Assembly: GCF_000374105.1 (NCBI RefSeq)
Contig: NZ_KB893651.1
Location: 573,471-637,470 of the forward strand
Length of the DNA stretch: 64,000 bases
Source: Kangiella aquimarina DSM 16071
GTDB taxonomy: Bacteria; Pseudomonadota; Gammaproteobacteria; Enterobacterales; Kangiellaceae
Direction: 5' to 3'
Below are positions 18,484 through 26,496 of this stretch, piece by piece. Position 1 is the first letter of the stretch. Each line of letters begins with the position of its first letter. A program made the position numbers and the translations under genes. The notes beneath the pieces are model-generated. The model searched no databases and was not told where the DNA came from. It worked only from the letters and a program-made list of their open reading frames with translations.

Positions 18484-19041
18484 ATGACTAATAATCAAAG
18501 CGGTTTTTCATTAATTATTGGCTTGATAATTTTGGCCATAATGGCCTTGCTCGGGGTGTCCATTATGTCTTCGGGTGTTTCTTCTCAGAAAATAGCGGTT
18601 GTTAACCAGGAAGACACTATGGTCTTTCATGCCGCTCAGACTGCCAATAGTTCTTATGTGAGTACCTATTATTATGATGCTTCTCACTTAGTGGAAACAG
18701 CCGAGGATGCCTATTGGGATACATTGCCTGCGCCTAAAAACGGTTATGTACAATGCACTAATGAATTCGGTGATTTGGTTGAATGTGATTCAGACGTGAG
18801 GCTTGAGTCAGACAAAATTCTAAAAGCAAGAGTAGAAGCTTTTTATCATGACTGTGAAACTGCGGCATTGAAGTGTTTAGGTAATTCTTGGGATAACACG
18901 GGCTTAGGATGTCATTCTTTCCAATTGATTGGTGAGGGTAACCTTGATGTAAATAAGAATGATGTTGCAGATGTCGGAGAGGCAAATACTCATATTGAAG
19001 AGTGGGTGAGTGCTGTGCGTAGTTGCAATAAAGCACTGTAA
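18484..19041 (+). CDS. pilX: Type IV pilus minor pilin PilX (second cassette)
   Basis: A 185-residue prepilin: leader M-T-N-N-Q-S-G, mature F-S-L-I-I-G-L-I-I-L-A-I-M-A-L-L-G-V-S-I-M-S-S-G. Position 5 is Ile, not Glu, as expected for PilX. It is followed by V-F-H-A-A-Q-T-A-N-S-S, parallel to F-H-V-A-E-S-A in the first PilX. Cysteines C-T-N-E, V-E-C-D, D-C-E-T and G-C-H may form disulfides. ATG 18484 lies 4 bases after pilW; a longer in-frame reading inside pilW is rejected. The gene is followed by pilY1 after 11 bases. Confidence 0.83.
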   Translation: MTNNQSGFSLIIGLIILAIMALLGVSIMSSGVSSQKIAVVNQEDTMVFHAAQTANSSYVSTYYYDASHLVETAEDAYWDTLPAPKNGYVQCTNEFGDLVECDSDVRLESDKILKARVEAFYHDCETAALKCLGNSWDNTGLGCHSFQLIGEGNLDVNKNDVADVGEANTHIEEWVSAVRSCNKAL

Positions 19042-19052
19042 GTGAGGGGATT

Positions 19053-22004
19053 ATGATTATTAAAAAAAGTTTAATAACTGCGCTATTGATAGTTACAGGC
19101 TTAATGCCTGCTTTATTGCATGCAGATGATACCGAAGTTTATTTCGGACAGGCTAAAGACGTCAATTTGCTATTAGTGCTTGATGTCTCAGGTTCAATGG
19201 CTTTCACTACAGAAACATGCACAGAAAGGCGGTGGCGAAGAAATCCTATTGCGCATTGTTTACCCAGAAATGGCGAGCAGTCTCGTTTAGATATTATGAA
19301 GGAAGCTTTGCAGGTATTTCTTAATGATTTACCTAATAATGTGAAAGTAGGAATTCTTACTTACTCTTCAGGAGGTAATATTGCTCTTCAGCATGAGATT
19401 AAAAAGCTAAGTGAAAATAATCATAAAGCAATACTCTTAAACACTATTGATGGACTTGATGCAGATGGTAGTACTTTAACTGCAGGCGCGCTGTATGAAG
19501 CTGCCAGTTATTTTCGTGGAAAATATGGTGATTTAAACTCTCCGATCACCCCAAGTTGCGGAAATGCCAGCAACATTGTATTTCTTACTGACGGTCAACC
19601 TAATAGTTTGGAGTACAGCAATTATAAATATTGGAATAGTATAAAGAACTTAACTGGCGAAAATTGCGCATGGAATGACGATGGCAAAGATTGCTCACAG
19701 AAACTAGCTAAATATTTATCCAGTGTTGATCAGCTGAAGGATGTAGTGCCTTCGACTGTTAAAACTCACACCATTGCTTTTGCTCTTGAAGATGCAGACG
19801 CTAAGAGTTTCCTGGAAGGAGTCGCTAAGGAAGGTAGTGGAAATAGCTATACAGCGGATAGTACAGCTGGTCTAGTTGACGCTTTCAAGTCTTCAATTGA
19901 ATCCGACATTGAGCAAAGCATGATGGTTGCGCCAAGTGTGCCATTTAGTCAAAGTAATCGCCTGAATAGCAGTAACGAACTATTCCTTGCCATGTTCCAA
20001 CCTGCAAAAACTCAATTCTGGCATGGGAATCTCAAAAAGTATTATTTAAAAGACGGAAAAGTGGTCGATAGCAATAAAGCTGATGCTGTCAATGACAAGG
20101 GACAATTCCTAGATTCAGCTTCAAGTGCTTGGAGTTTAATGGATGGTAATAAGTTAGCTCTTGGTGGTGCTGCTCAAACTATGGATATGCCACGCAATGT
20201 TTACTCCAATATCTTGGAAAAAAACCTGTGGACGCTGAAAAATAAAATCACCACGACTAATAATCAGATTACTCGTTCATTGCTGGGGTTAGACGCTGCA
20301 GCGAGCGATGCTGAACTAACTAACCATATTTCATGGCTTTTTAATGGAGAAGTGGATATTGATACTAATGACGATGATGTCTTGGATACTAGTATTAATC
20401 GATACGGTGATCCGCTTCACTCCAAACCAGTGGTTGTTGACTATGCAAATAAGAGCTTGCTATTCATGGGCGATAACGAGGGTTATTTGCATGCAATCAA
20501 TACTGACGATAATAGCGGTAAAGAAGAATGGTCGTTCATTCCTCGTCAGCTGTTAAAAAATACCGCAGAGCTAGTTAGAAATGACGCCCTGTCTAATGTG
20601 TCCAGTCGTATCTATGGCCTTGATGGAGATATTACTGTTTACCATCAGGACGGAAATAGAAACGGCAAAGTGGATAATGGTGAAAAGGCTTACCTGTATG
20701 TAGGTATGAGACGAGGTGGCCAGAATTATTATGCGATTGATATTTCTAACTCAGAAAGGCCGCAATACATGTTTACCATTACGGGGGACTTTGCCACTTC
20801 TGAAGAAGTCACGGCTGGACTAAGCTGGGATACTGTTCACTACTACGAAGGTCTCGGCCAAACTTGGTCTAAGCCTATCATAGGCCACATCAAATGGAGA
20901 GGTGGAAAAAAATTAGTCATGATTTTCGGCGGTGGTTATGATGCTCAAAATCAGGATAACCATGGCTTAGAAGCTAATACACCCGATACCGTTGGTCGTA
21001 ATATCTTTATTGCCGATGCAGTTTCGGGTCAAATGCTTTGGAACGCTAAAGACAATGCCATCGATCGTAGAGGTGGTGATTTTGCTAGCCAACTAACCAA
21101 CAGCTTTGCAGCAGATCTCTCAGCCGGTGACTTACGAGGCAGCGGCACCATCGAGCATATTTATGCAACTGACACAGGTGGTCAGCTATTCCGTTTTGAC
21201 ATTACCCAAGAAAGTAAGAATAGCAACACTCAAATTTATGGTGTCAAATTAGCAGATATTGCAGGTACAGGTGTTGCTGGTAACAGGCGGTTCTATAATC
21301 GTCCAGACGTATCTTTCGTTAAGCTTCGCGGCAAGACTATGGCTCTAATAGCGGTAGGCTCAGGGTACAGAGCTCATCCACTTGCCGAAGATACTAACGA
21401 CCGATTCTATGTGTTTTACGATAAGAATATACTTTCAGGCGGCTACCCTGAGCAGGTTCTTAGTGAAAGCACTTTATTTGATGTTACAAATAAAATTGAT
21501 ACTGACCCCAACGATGCAACCAAGGGGCGATATGTCGGTGTATTTGATATTTTAGATCATGAAACAACCAATAATGGTTGGTATATAAGACTTGCTGATG
21601 GAGAGAAAGTATTGGCGGATGCCTCAACCATCAACTACAGAGTATTGTTTACCACATTTAAACCTGGTTCAGACGAGGAAAACACCTGTAGTGCTGTTGC
21701 AGGACAAAATAAGTTATACACGGTGAGCGTACTTGACGGTAAGCCTACATTCTTTAAGAAAAATAATCAGAATGGCGAGTTTGTTGAGTATGTTCGTTCA
21801 ACTAATTTAGGTTTCCTGGGTATCGCCCCTGAGCCTACGATAGTTTATCCCGACGATGGCAATGGTGGTGCTGGGGATGTGGTTAAGCTGGTTGGGCTTG
21901 AGGTTATCTGTAGCGGAGCTGAGTGCGACTATTTAAACGAATTAAATACCGTTAAGTGGCGTGAACTGACCAAAAAAGAACTTGAGCAACTCAAGAGCAA
22001 CTAA
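19053..22004 (+). CDS. pilY1: PilY1-type pilus tip adhesin with intact MIDAS (second cassette)
   Basis: A 983-residue exported protein with signal peptide 1-23 (ending L-L-H-A) and the same D-D-T-E-V-Y-F start as its paralogue at 12424. The vWA domain (about 36-290) has the metal motif D-V-S-G-S (44-48), a D-G-S-T-L-T motif and F-L-T-D-G-Q-P-N, so metal binding should be retained. Four cysteines lie in the C-T-E-R-R...H-C-L-P insert. The C-terminal propeller carries V-G-M-R-R-G-G-Q-N-Y-Y and a calcium-type loop D-G-N-R-N-G-K-V-D. The end (V-K-W-R-E-L) matches PilY1 proteins. GAGGGG precedes the ATG. Confidence 0.9.
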   Translation: MIIKKSLITALLIVTGLMPALLHADDTEVYFGQAKDVNLLLVLDVSGSMAFTTETCTERRWRRNPIAHCLPRNGEQSRLDIMKEALQVFLNDLPNNVKVGILTYSSGGNIALQHEIKKLSENNHKAILLNTIDGLDADGSTLTAGALYEAASYFRGKYGDLNSPITPSCGNASNIVFLTDGQPNSLEYSNYKYWNSIKNLTGENCAWNDDGKDCSQKLAKYLSSVDQLKDVVPSTVKTHTIAFALEDADAKSFLEGVAKEGSGNSYTADSTAGLVDAFKSSIESDIEQSMMVAPSVPFSQSNRLNSSNELFLAMFQPAKTQFWHGNLKKYYLKDGKVVDSNKADAVNDKGQFLDSASSAWSLMDGNKLALGGAAQTMDMPRNVYSNILEKNLWTLKNKITTTNNQITRSLLGLDAAASDAELTNHISWLFNGEVDIDTNDDDVLDTSINRYGDPLHSKPVVVDYANKSLLFMGDNEGYLHAINTDDNSGKEEWSFIPRQLLKNTAELVRNDALSNVSSRIYGLDGDITVYHQDGNRNGKVDNGEKAYLYVGMRRGGQNYYAIDISNSERPQYMFTITGDFATSEEVTAGLSWDTVHYYEGLGQTWSKPIIGHIKWRGGKKLVMIFGGGYDAQNQDNHGLEANTPDTVGRNIFIADAVSGQMLWNAKDNAIDRRGGDFASQLTNSFAADLSAGDLRGSGTIEHIYATDTGGQLFRFDITQESKNSNTQIYGVKLADIAGTGVAGNRRFYNRPDVSFVKLRGKTMALIAVGSGYRAHPLAEDTNDRFYVFYDKNILSGGYPEQVLSESTLFDVTNKIDTDPNDATKGRYVGVFDILDHETTNNGWYIRLADGEKVLADASTINYRVLFTTFKPGSDEENTCSAVAGQNKLYTVSVLDGKPTFFKKNNQNGEFVEYVRSTNLGFLGIAPEPTIVYPDDGNGGAGDVVKLVGLEVICSGAECDYLNELNTVKWRELTKKELEQLKSN

Positions 22005-22044
22005 CTTCTTGATATTAAAGATGAAAGCTCCAGCTTGCGAATTG

Positions 22045-22086
22045 CCCCGTGTCATGTAGAATTATGTAAAACTACAGGATACGGGG
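22045..22086 (+). promoter_or_regulatory. Long hairpin overlapping the parA ribosome binding site
   Basis: CCCCGTGTC-A-TGTAG (22045-22059) can pair with CTACA-G-GATACGGGG (22072-22086), giving 14 pairs including one wobble and one A/G mismatch around a 12-base loop. The 3' arm contains the purine run GGGG that is the best Shine-Dalgarno candidate for the GTG at 22094. It may control parA translation or, as a palindrome, be a DNA operator. No T-run follows, so it is not an intrinsic terminator. Confidence 0.5.
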
Positions 22087-22093
22087 ATTTTCT

Positions 22094-22804
22094 GTGCGCG
22101 CAAAAGTCATTAGTTTTGTCCAAATGAAAGGTGGGGCAGGTAAAACCACTTTATGTGCCAATATCGCCTCAACTTTGTCTGATAAAAGCAAAGTTCTGAT
22201 GATCGATACCGATCACCCTCAAAGTTCTCTTGAAACTTGGTATCGTGTTCGAGACGAGCAGTATCTCATCGAAAATATGGATGTTATATCGGCTAAGAAC
22301 CTTGCTCATCTACAAAAGCAAGTTCGTGAAAATACTGATTTATATGATTACATCCTGATTGACGGTCATCCAAGAATTACCAATCTAACTAGAGCTGTTG
22401 TTTTACTCTCTGATCTAGCTCTTATCCCTTTAAGCCCTTCACCAATAGAAGTCTGGTCGACTAAACACCTTGCTGAAATAGTTGATGAAGCTAAGGCAAT
22501 GAACCCTAATTTGGAAGCCAGGATATGCTGGAACCGTTATCGTGTTCGAACAAACTCAGCAGACAACGTTGTTTCCAATGCTAAACAAGAGCTTGGTTTG
22601 GAAGATTTTCCAACAAAGTTAGGCAATCGCGTTGCCTATCTTGACTCCTTTGCAGAGGGGCTAACTGTTGCTGAGTGGCATGACCCTGCAGCAAAGCTTG
22701 AGATTTGGTCGTTAACTTCAAATATTGAACGACTGATTTCGCAGCTACCTAAGTCCAGGCTTAAAACGGAAAATCAGGTAGATAAGTTTGCAAAAGGGAA
22801 ATAG
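22094..22804 (+). CDS. Orphan ParA/MinD-superfamily ATPase
   Basis: A 236-residue P-loop ATPase with the deviant Walker A motif K-G-G-A-G-K-T-T (residues 12-19), the A' motif L-M-I-D-T-D-H-P-Q-S-S, and Walker B-like Y-I-L-I-D-G-H-P. It resembles short ParA proteins without an N-terminal DNA-binding domain. In the A' and B regions the usual D-x-D-P-Q-G and D-x-P-P read D-T-D-H-P-Q and D-G-H-P. There is no parB nearby. The start is GTG 22094. It lies 89 bases after the second pilY1 and just before the trp leader. A role in positioning a cargo on the nucleoid or at a pole is possible; a link with the pilus is only positional. Confidence 0.8.
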   Translation: MRAKVISFVQMKGGAGKTTLCANIASTLSDKSKVLMIDTDHPQSSLETWYRVRDEQYLIENMDVISAKNLAHLQKQVRENTDLYDYILIDGHPRITNLTRAVVLLSDLALIPLSPSPIEVWSTKHLAEIVDEAKAMNPNLEARICWNRYRVRTNSADNVVSNAKQELGLEDFPTKLGNRVAYLDSFAEGLTVAEWHDPAAKLEIWSLTSNIERLISQLPKSRLKTENQVDKFAKGK

Positions 22805-22851
22805 TAGATAAAAGCCCAGCAACGTTAATGGTAAGTCATTTAATAAAACTG

Positions 22852-22880
22852 TTGACCCTGAAAATAAATTGGTTTAGATT
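22852..22880 (+). promoter_or_regulatory. Candidate promoter of the trp/aro operon
   Basis: TTGACC (22852-22857) and TAGATT (22875-22880) are 17 bases apart, good matches to sigma-70 boxes. The predicted start (about 22887) would lie at the first leader-peptide ATG (22888), leaving no room for a normal ribosome binding site. So either the leader is leaderless, translation begins at the second ATG (22894), or the real promoter lies a little upstream. I see no clear TrpR operator. Confidence 0.4.
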
Positions 22881-22887
22881 GCAAAGC

Positions 22888-22935
22888 ATGAATATGAATA
22901 TCACACAAAACATCTGGTGGTGGCACGTTACATAA
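22888..22935 (+). CDS. trpL: trp leader peptide 1
   Basis: A 15-codon reading frame M-N-M-N-I-T-Q-N-I-W-W-W-H-V-T ending TAA. Three consecutive UGG codons (22915-22923) form the tryptophan sensor. It is positioned just before complementary segments able to form an antiterminator or a terminator (22939-23011), exactly as in classic trp leaders. ATG 22894 is an alternative start. The ribosome binding site is weak (GCAAAG). Its function would be regulatory: stalling at the Trp codons when charged tRNA-Trp is scarce. Confidence 0.85.
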   Translation: MNMNITQNIWWWHVT

Positions 22936-22938
22936 GTA

Positions 22939-23011
22939 GCGGGCCTTTTGTTGTTTGTAAGATATTTATACCGAACACGAATTTGAAAGCCCGCAAAAGC
23001 GGGCTTTTTTT
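22939..23011 (+). promoter_or_regulatory. trp attenuator 1 (antiterminator and terminator segments)
   Basis: Segment 2, GCGGGCCTTT (22939-22948), starts three bases after the leader stop codon and can pair with segment 3, AAAGCCCGC (22986-22994), with one bulged C. Segment 3 alternatively pairs with segment 4, GCGGGCTTT (22999-23007), to make the terminator. A small hairpin GTTAC/GTAGC (22927-22931, 22936-22940; one wobble) may act as the 1:2 structure. A ribosome at the Trp codons frees segment 2; one at the stop codon covers it. This is the textbook layout inferred from sequence alone. Confidence 0.8.
22986..23011 (+). terminator. Terminator hairpin of trp attenuator 1
   Basis: A perfect 9-bp stem AAAGCCCGC/GCGGGCTTT with loop AAAA (22995-22998), ending in seven T residues (23005-23011). 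It is a strong intrinsic terminator located 261 bases before the first structural gene. Confidence 0.92.
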
Positions 23012-23073
23012 ATGTCTATAAGAACCGGAAAATTAATAGCAGATTTACGAGAGCTGAAACTGAGACATTAACT

Positions 23074-23133
23074 ATGGCAATACATTCAATTACTAACACA
23101 TTCCTACTGAATAACTGGTGGTGGAGCTGCTAG
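23074..23133 (+). CDS. trpL: trp leader peptide 2
   Basis: A second leader frame, 19 codons: M-A-I-H-S-I-T-N-T-F-L-L-N-N-W-W-W-S-C, stop TAG. It again has three consecutive UGG codons (23116-23124), two codons before the last sense codon. It begins 63 bases after the first terminator. A weak TGAG lies 9-12 bases upstream of the ATG. The peptide is unrelated to leader 1 except for the N-x-W-W-W core, so the Trp run is the selected feature. Confidence 0.85.
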   Translation: MAIHSITNTFLLNNWWWSC

Positions 23134-23189
23134 GGCGGGGTATTGTCTATAGAAAGACGATAAAGCCCGCCATTGTGCGGGCTTTTTTT
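23134..23189 (+). promoter_or_regulatory. trp attenuator 2 (antiterminator and terminator segments)
   Basis: GGCGGG (23134-23139), immediately after the second leader stop codon, is complementary to CCCGCC (23166-23171), which includes the 5' arm of the second terminator. Pairing would block the terminator, so a ribosome stalled at the Trp codons allows readthrough and one at the stop codon masks GGCGGG. The sequence after the stem (TTTTTTTATGTCT) is identical to that after terminator 1, pointing to duplication of the attenuator. Confidence 0.78.
23162..23189 (+). terminator. Terminator hairpin of trp attenuator 2
   Basis: A 9-bp stem AAAGCCCGC (23162-23170) with GCGGGCTTT (23177-23185), loop CATTGT, then a run of seven T (23183-23189). 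The stem arms are identical to those of terminator 1. It lies 82 bases before the DAHP synthase gene. Confidence 0.92.
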
Positions 23190-23271
23190 ATGTCTGAAAG
23201 TTTTATCTGCTTAATTAAATGTTGATACCGAAAAGATTATTGCGATTTAAATTACAAATGAGGAACACACT

Positions 23272-24306
23272 ATGATTATTATTCTTCGACCAGATGCTTC
23301 TGAACAGGATGCCCAAGAGATCCTTCAAAAGATTGACACGGCGGGCTTAAAACCTTTGCATATGCCAGGTATAGAGAGAACTGTGATTGGTGCTCTTGGG
23401 GATGAGCGAGTTCTAGAATCACTACACCTCGAGAATTTACCTCAAGTAGACATGGTTAAGCCTGTTCTTAGTAAATATAAGCTGGTGAGCCGAGAAATCT
23501 ACGCACAAGATACCGTAGTGCAGGTGGGCAACACACCAGTGGGTTCTGAGCAGTTTGCAATCATGGCAGGGCCTTGTGCCATTGAAAGTGAAGAACAGCT
23601 TCTTGAGACTGCCCGTTATGTTAAGAATGCAGGTGCTACAGTACTTCGTGGCGGTGCTTTTAAGCCTCGTACCAGCCCTTACTCTTTTCAGGGACTTGGA
23701 GTTGAAGGTTTAAAAATCATGTCACAGGTGGGTAAGGAGGTTGGGCTCGATACCATTACCGAGCTTATGGACGTTAAAGACCTGGATGATGTAGCGCGTT
23801 ATATCTCTGCCATACAAATTGGCGCGCGAAATATGCAGAACTACACCCTGTTAAAAGCAGTGGGGGAAACGCAGAAACCAGTACTATTGAAGCGTGGTTT
23901 GTCGGCAACAATAGAAGAATTATTGCTTGCCGCGGAGTATATCGTTGCCAGCGGTAACCCCAATGTCATGATTTGCGAGCGAGGAATTCGAACCTTCGAA
24001 ACCGCCACTAGAAATACACTTGACTTAAATGCTGTCGCCTTTATCAAAGAACGTAGCCATCTACCCGTAATCGTTGATCCATCGCATGGCACTGGTGTTC
24101 GTACTCTGGTTTCCCCAATGGCAAAAGCGGCAGTAGCCTGCGGTGCAGATGGTGTTATTGTCGAATGCCATAGAAGCCCCAAAGAGTCGGTGTCTGATGC
24201 GGCTCAAGCGTTATCACCACAAGATTTCCATAACTTGATGCAGCAACTTGCTCCATTCGTTACAGCAAGTGGCCGTACTTTGGCGGAGGTGGCTCGTGCA
24301 AGTTAG
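23272..24306 (+). CDS. aroF: 3-deoxy-7-phosphoheptulonate (DAHP) synthase, type I-beta
   Basis: A 344-residue first enzyme of the shikimate pathway, joining PEP and erythrose 4-phosphate. Residues 1-70 form the small ferredoxin-like N-terminal domain typical of the Thermotoga-like I-beta class ([10 protein letters not shown]). The TIM barrel then shows [41 protein letters not shown] and [15 protein letters not shown] precedes the ATG. It heads the trp operon directly behind both attenuators, so its expression should respond to tryptophan. The N-terminal domain in this class may carry allosteric control. Confidence 0.95.
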   Translation: MIIILRPDASEQDAQEILQKIDTAGLKPLHMPGIERTVIGALGDERVLESLHLENLPQVDMVKPVLSKYKLVSREIYAQDTVVQVGNTPVGSEQFAIMAGPCAIESEEQLLETARYVKNAGATVLRGGAFKPRTSPYSFQGLGVEGLKIMSQVGKEVGLDTITELMDVKDLDDVARYISAIQIGARNMQNYTLLKAVGETQKPVLLKRGLSATIEELLLAAEYIVASGNPNVMICERGIRTFETATRNTLDLNAVAFIKERSHLPVIVDPSHGTGVRTLVSPMAKAAVACGADGVIVECHRSPKESVSDAAQALSPQDFHNLMQQLAPFVTASGRTLAEVARAS

Positions 24307-25885
24307 TACTTTAACTAAAAAGCTGCCATTGTCTTTGCTTCCCTGTGAGGTTTATGGGCTTCTGGCGCAAAATGGACAGAAAGCTCATACGGTTTTACTG
24401 GAAACGGCAGAACCAGGTACTCAGAAGAGTAAAAGAAGTATTAGCATGGTATCAGCCGCAGCTATTATCGAAGGTATTAATGGAACCGTTACTATTTCAA
24501 GTCTCAATGACAACGGAGCCTGCTTCATCAAGGAACTAACTAACGATAGCCAAAATATTTCTAGCTTTTACAAAGATGTCACTGATGACCGTGTCACTTT
24601 CTCTATTAAACAGACAAATGACGAACTGATTAGCGAAAGTCAGCGTCTGGTTCAGACGACAATTGCGGATATTCTATTCTATATTGTAGAGCAGATAAAA
24701 AGTCATCAAAAAACTGATGATGTCAGTTCCTGTTTAATTGGAGCTATGAGTTTTGATCTGATTGACCAGTATGAGTCTTTGCCTGAAATAGTGAAAGAGA
24801 CTCCTGACTTCAGGTTCTATTTAGCTGACCAATTGCTTATACAGGAAGATGACTCACAGACCGCAAAAATAATCGTCAAAGGGTTTGGCGAAAATGCCCA
24901 AAATACTATTCGTCTAGGCACCGCAATAGAAGCGATAGAACAGAATCTGAAATCTTCTCAAGCCAAGCCATTATTGTTTTCTAACTCAAACGTTCCTAAA
25001 CAAGTTAGCACAACCGAAAGCGATTATGGTGTGGATGTCAGTGACGAAGAGTTCGCTACCAATGTAGCAAGTGTAAAGCAGAATATTATTGAAGGGGATG
25101 CTTTTCAGGTGGTCCTTTCAAGAACCTTCGTGACTGACTGCCAGGATGCATTTAAAGCTTATCAGGTTCTGCGCCAGAATAACCCTGGTCCATATATGTA
25201 TTATATAAATAATGGCAAAAGTCAGTTATTCGGTTCCAGTCCTGAGAGTGCGCTAAAAGTCTTTGATAATAACAAGGTTTCTCTGTACCCCATTGCTGGT
25301 ACACGAAAGCGCGCATTCAATTCTGACTCTTCAATTAATTTTGAGCAGGATGCAAAAACAGAGTTTGAATTAATCAGCGACGCGAAAGAAAGTGCGGAAC
25401 ATATGATGTTAGTTGACCTTGCTCGTAATGATTTAGCAAAGGTTATCAAGGTAGGTAGTCGCCAGGTTACACAGTTAAAACGAATTGTTAAGTACTCCAA
25501 TGTCATGCATATGGTGTCAGAAGTCGTTGGGGAGCTGCGTGATGACATCCATCCCATGCATGCTTACAGAGCCTGCGCCAACATGGGAACCCTGACTGGT
25601 GCTCCTAAAATTAAGGCAGTTGAAATAATACGCCACATAGAGAAAAAACCGCGCGGCTTTTATGGAGGGGCAGTCTGTATTTATAACGCTAATCAAGAGT
25701 TCGATAGTGCCATTATTATCCGTTCTGCCGAAGTCATTGATGGTAAGGCATACGTCTCTGCCGGTGCTGGAATTGTCTATGACTCTGTTCCAAAGCTGGA
25801 AGCCAATGAAACTCGTCATAAAGCCATGGCGGTACTCAATGCGTGCCTTGTTGCACAACGCCAAGTTGAGGAGGCTGCAGCATGA
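24296..25885 (+). CDS. trpE: Anthranilate synthase component I
   Basis: A 529-residue enzyme converting chorismate, with ammonia or glutamine through TrpG, to anthranilate. The feedback region L-L-E-T-A-E-P-G (near residue 33) resembles the Trp-binding L-L-E-S motif, with Thr in place of Ser. The catalytic domain has P-I-A-G-T-R-K-R-A, D-L-A-R-N-D-L, and G-A-P-K-I-K-A-V-E-I-I. I place the start at GTG 24296, overlapping the aroF stop, because GGAGG (24285-24289) is ideally placed six bases upstream. It overlaps trpG by four bases. Confidence 0.95.
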   Translation: MQVSTLTKKLPLSLLPCEVYGLLAQNGQKAHTVLLETAEPGTQKSKRSISMVSAAAIIEGINGTVTISSLNDNGACFIKELTNDSQNISSFYKDVTDDRVTFSIKQTNDELISESQRLVQTTIADILFYIVEQIKSHQKTDDVSSCLIGAMSFDLIDQYESLPEIVKETPDFRFYLADQLLIQEDDSQTAKIIVKGFGENAQNTIRLGTAIEAIEQNLKSSQAKPLLFSNSNVPKQVSTTESDYGVDVSDEEFATNVASVKQNIIEGDAFQVVLSRTFVTDCQDAFKAYQVLRQNNPGPYMYYINNGKSQLFGSSPESALKVFDNNKVSLYPIAGTRKRAFNSDSSINFEQDAKTEFELISDAKESAEHMMLVDLARNDLAKVIKVGSRQVTQLKRIVKYSNVMHMVSEVVGELRDDIHPMHAYRACANMGTLTGAPKIKAVEIIRHIEKKPRGFYGGAVCIYNANQEFDSAIIIRSAEVIDGKAYVSAGAGIVYDSVPKLEANETRHKAMAVLNACLVAQRQVEEAAA

Positions 25886-26496
25886 AGGTGTTACTTATCG
25901 ATAATTATGATTCGTTTATTTATAACCTTGACTACGAATTACAACAACTGGGCTTCGAGGTGATTGTTGTTCGTAACGATGCTGATTACGACTTTATATC
26001 AAATAAAGCTCATAATTCAGACTGCGTTGTATTGTCTCCAGGCCCTGGCAGACCTGCTGATTCTGGATGCTGCCCACAGCTGCTAAATGACTTTAAGGGT
26101 ATCAAACCTATACTGGGGGTCTGCCTTGGTCATCAGGCAATAGTAGAAAGCTTTGGGGGTGTTGTTGAAAAAGCTCAACAAGTGGTTCATGGAAAGGTTT
26201 CTAATCTTAAACTGAAAGATGTATCACAGTTATTCAAAGGAACATCTACCAACATCTGTGTTGCTCGATATCACTCGCTCGTTGCGACCAAAGTTCCGGC
26301 AGAGCTATCAATTACGGCAACTGCCGATAATGAAGTCATGGCTGTGCAACATATCAAGTATCCAATATATGGTCTGCAATTTCACCCCGAAAGTATTATG
26401 AGTTTTGTAGGCCACAAGCTACTCGAAAACTTCAAAGCGATTGTCACTGACTTTTCCTCTACATTAAAAGGAGCTGGCCATGATGCAGTTGCTTGA
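25882..26496 (+). CDS. trpG: Anthranilate synthase component II (glutamine amidotransferase)
   Basis: A 204-residue class I glutamine amidotransferase that supplies ammonia to TrpE. Motifs: I-D-N-Y-D-S-F at the N-terminus, L-S-P-G-P-G-R-P near residue 52, the nucleophile in G-V-C-L-G-H-Q near residue 79, and the His/Glu pair in Q-F-H-P-E-S. TrpG is a separate gene and is not fused to TrpD. The ATG overlaps the trpE stop (ATGA), suggesting coupled translation and equal amounts of the two subunits. Confidence 0.96.
   Translation: MKVLLIDNYDSFIYNLDYELQQLGFEVIVVRNDADYDFISNKAHNSDCVVLSPGPGRPADSGCCPQLLNDFKGIKPILGVCLGHQAIVESFGGVVEKAQQVVHGKVSNLKLKDVSQLFKGTSTNICVARYHSLVATKVPAELSITATADNEVMAVQHIKYPIYGLQFHPESIMSFVGHKLLENFKAIVTDFSSTLKGAGHDAVA

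Noticed and set aside
22805..22860. TrpR operator before the trp leader
   Set aside because: I found no sequence close to the E. coli trp operator palindrome; attenuation alone explains the layout.
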